This document shows positions 43,901 to 44,999 of a DNA stretch of 44,999 bases, piece by piece. Location: NCBI GenBank assembly GCA_945872245.1, contig CAMBZB010000017.1:1-44999 (forward strand). The letters run 5' to 3'. Source of the DNA: Flavobacterium psychrophilum. Lineage in GTDB: Bacteria > Bacteroidota > Bacteroidia > Flavobacteriales > Flavobacteriaceae. Below the pieces are notes generated by a model. The model worked only from the letters and a program-made list of their open reading frames with translations, did not search any database and had not been told where the DNA came from. Each line of letters begins with the position of its first letter. Position 1 is the first letter of the stretch. Position numbers and translations under genes: made by a program.

Positions 43901-44999
43901 TGCTTTTGTCTCAAAAACTGGCGGATTTTTCTAAAGGAGATGCTGACGTTTTGCGTAAAGCGATGGGGAAAAAACAGAAGGATGTTTTGGACAAAATGAA
44001 ACCCAAATTCATCAGTCAGGCTGTCGCCAAAGGGCACGCCGAAGATAAATTGGAGAAAATCTGGAGAGACTGGGAAGCCTTTGCAGAATATGCTTTCAAC
44101 AAATCACATTCCACTTGTTACGCTTGGATTGCTTACCAAACCGCCTACTTGAAAGCGAATTATCCCGCCGAATATATGGCCGCAGTTTTGTCAAATAATA
44201 TGAGTGACATCAAGCAAGTTTCCTTTTTTATGGAAGAATGCAAACGTATGGGATTGCAGGTTTTAGGACCAGATGTAAACGAGTCGTTTTATAAATTTAC
44301 GGTAAATGATGATTATGCCGTTCGTTTTGGTATGGGAGCCGTTAAAGGTGTTGGCTCTGGAGCTGTAGCCACTATTGTCGAAAGTAGGAAAGACTCCAAC
44401 TACAAGTCAATTTTTGATTTAACCAAACGCATTGATTTGCGTGCCGCGAATAAAAAAGCATTGGAAAATTTGGCCTTGGCGGGTGGTTTTGACTCGTTTT
44501 TAGGAACAACCCGAGCGCAATATTTTCACGATGATGGCGACGGAATAACTTTCTATGAAAAGGCCATTCGATATGGTGCAAAATTTCAAGAAAACGAAAA
44601 TTCATCGCAAGTAAGTTTGTTCGGCGAGAGCAGCGATGTCCAGATTGCAGAACCTGTTGTACCACCTTGCGAGGACTGGAGCACTATGGAAAAATTGGCC
44701 AAAGAGAAAGAAGTGGTGGGGATTTATATTTCGGGACATCCGCTGGACGATTTTAAATTTGAAATGAAATATTTCTGTAATTCAAAACTGGAATCACTGA
44801 GAGATTTGAATCAATTTGTGAATAAAAATTTAACTTTCGGGGGAATAATCAACAACGTGCAACACAAAACCGCGAAAAACGGAAAAGGCTGGGCTTCCTT
44901 TAATCTGGAAGGATATGACGAGAGTTATGAATTCAAAATTTTCGGTGAAGAATATATTAAAAACCGACATTATCTAATTCCAAATAGCTTTACCTATAT
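40945..44999 (+). CDS. dnaE: DNA polymerase III alpha subunit with N-terminal 3'-5' exonuclease (3' end cut by window edge)
   Basis: 1351 codons are visible from the ATG at 40945, with no stop before the right edge. Residues 1-190 are a DEDDh exonuclease (FDTETTG at 5-11; NLGFDIN; HNATADVEAT), the proofreading activity usually carried by a separate epsilon subunit. The PHP domain starts at HLHNHT (263-268). The polymerase catalytic pair is in PDIDIDFDD (688-696), with SVGPGRGSAAGS just before it. GVGSGA and a nascent OB-fold region lie near the end. The fusion is common in Bacteroidetes DnaE of about 1500 residues. It is divergent from leuC. Confidence 0.97.
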   Translation, partial: MYLIFDTETTGLPKRWGAPISDTDNWPRCIQIAWQLHDAMGKVIEHQDYLVKPEGFNIPYDAERIHGISTELAEAEGISLAEVLEKFNSALSKTKFIVGQNLGFDINIMGCEFYRLGIESTMGSMPILDTCTEVTASLLRLPGGRGGKFKLPTLTELHSYLFNKPFSEAHNATADVEATTRCFFELIRTGVFTKKELEVEQEYFEDFQLKNPREIQLIGLQHINLKEASDKIRQQLGGQQAAPISKQELSDNKQILIDSDFVHLHNHTQFSVLQSTISVAALVKAASQQKMPAVAITDHANLMGAFHFVRDILYHNKAAETKNKEAIEKGEAPTEVSMKPIVGCEFFVCEDHKNKSIKDNGYQVVLLAKTKKGYHNLAKMSSIGYTEGFYYVPRIDRKVIQQYKEDIIVLSGNLYGEIPSKILNLGENQAEEALLWWKQEFGEDFYIEVMRHNQEDENRVNEGLISLARKHDVKIVATNNTFYIEKDNANAHDILLCVKEGEKQSTPIGRGRGYRYGLPNQEYYFKSGEEMKKNFNDLPEAISNISEIVDKIEIYNLAREVLLPKFEIPAEFNVPEDTVDGGVRGENAYLRHLTFEGAKRRYAEITPEIQERLDFELLTIENSGYPGYFLIVQDFIAEARNMGVSVGPGRGSAAGSVVAYCLKITNIDPLMYNLLFERFLNPDRVSLPDIDIDFDDEGRSSVMDYVIRKYGSKQVAQIITYGKMATKSAIRDTARVLDLPLFEADKIAKLIPGMMPSKWNLARFLNEKEDLIKKAVRPEEFDKIKELIGLASEGDLGGETIQQAKVLEGNLRNTGIHACGVIITPSDITDFVPVATAKDSDLYVTQFDNSVVESAGLLKMDFLGLKTLTLIKDTVKLVKYRSNIDLNPDEFPIDDAKTYALFQRGETVGIFQYESAGMQKYMKELKPTVFPDLIAMNALYRPGPIAYIPSFVKRKNGEEEIVYDLEACEELLKDTYGITVYQEQVMLLSQKLADFSKGDADVLRKAMGKKQKDVLDKMKPKFISQAVAKGHAEDKLEKIWRDWEAFAEYAFNKSHSTCYAWIAYQTAYLKANYPAEYMAAVLSNNMSDIKQVSFFMEECKRMGLQVLGPDVNESFYKFTVNDDYAVRFGMGAVKGVGSGAVATIVESRKDSNYKSIFDLTKRIDLRAANKKALENLALAGGFDSFLGTTRAQYFHDDGDGITFYEKAIRYGAKFQENENSSQVSLFGESSDVQIAEPVVPPCEDWSTMEKLAKEKEVVGIYISGHPLDDFKFEMKYFCNSKLESLRDLNQFVNKNLTFGGIINNVQHKTAKNGKGWASFNLEGYDESYEFKIFGEEYIKNRHYLIPNSFTY

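Noticed and set aside
1..44999. CRISPR arrays, prophage, rRNA genes or replication origin
   Set aside because: No regularly spaced direct repeats, phage genes, rRNA sequence or DnaA-box cluster was seen.

Overview
The window looks like chromosomal DNA of a Flavobacterium-like member of the Bacteroidetes. The signs are AT-rich sequence, many promoters of the Bacteroidetes type (-7 box TAnnTTTG, -33 TTG or TTTG), weak or absent Shine-Dalgarno sequences, a secreted hydrolase with a type IX secretion tail, a MurF-alanine racemase fusion, a DNA polymerase III alpha subunit with a built-in exonuclease, and ribosomal protein S16 with a long acidic tail. Most genes are housekeeping genes in short operons, separated by clear hairpin terminators.

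Left end (1-4387): a probable zinc-scavenging locus. A Fur-family regulator (Zur-like) is divergent from a COG0523 (CobW/ZNG-type) GTPase. Beyond the GTPase lie a small exported His/Cys-rich protein and a TonB-dependent receptor cut by the window edge. Three copies of a palindrome of form GCAA-N5-TTGC lie only here, two over the divergent promoters and one in front of the small-protein/receptor unit. They are candidate Zur boxes and the most coherent little-described system in the window.

4402-14892: asd, mscL, murF-alr, a PIN-type toxin-antitoxin pair that seems inserted between murF-alr and tdk, then a plus-strand run of an acidic unknown protein, rsmI, a HopJ-family protein, recJ and an MFS transporter. 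15059-20858: a secreted GH5 hydrolase, an enoyl-CoA hydratase-like gene with queD and lpxH, and a GH130 phosphorylase.

20934-23920: tRNA-Ala(GGC) with a textbook promoter and terminator, followed by an accessory pocket of three small lipoproteins, a broken IS5-type transposase and two related REP-like palindromes. 24103-29804: an L,D-transpeptidase, a short region open on both strands, trmB, a LysE-type exporter, an alkyltransferase-like protein, and an iron-sulfur group (mrp/apbC, nfu-type scaffold, 2Fe-2S ferredoxin) closed by a 34-bp perfect palindrome acting as a two-way terminator.

29820-34133 (minus): a DUF3050 protein, an acyl-CoA dehydrogenase of the glutaryl-CoA type, and rpsP-rimM-trmN6 with an inverted-repeat-bounded block inside the unit. 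34388-35428: a small lipoprotein and a glycine-rich RRM protein. 35482-40343 (minus): leucine biosynthesis leuC-leuD-leuA-leuB, whose promoter is straddled by a long inverted repeat. 40945 to the right edge: dnaE, incomplete. Start codons were moved from the longest open frame for tdk, hopJ, queD, trmB, the ATL gene, mrp, rimM and one lipoprotein. In three of these the longer frame begins with a TTG that is really the end of a TAnnTTTG promoter box.
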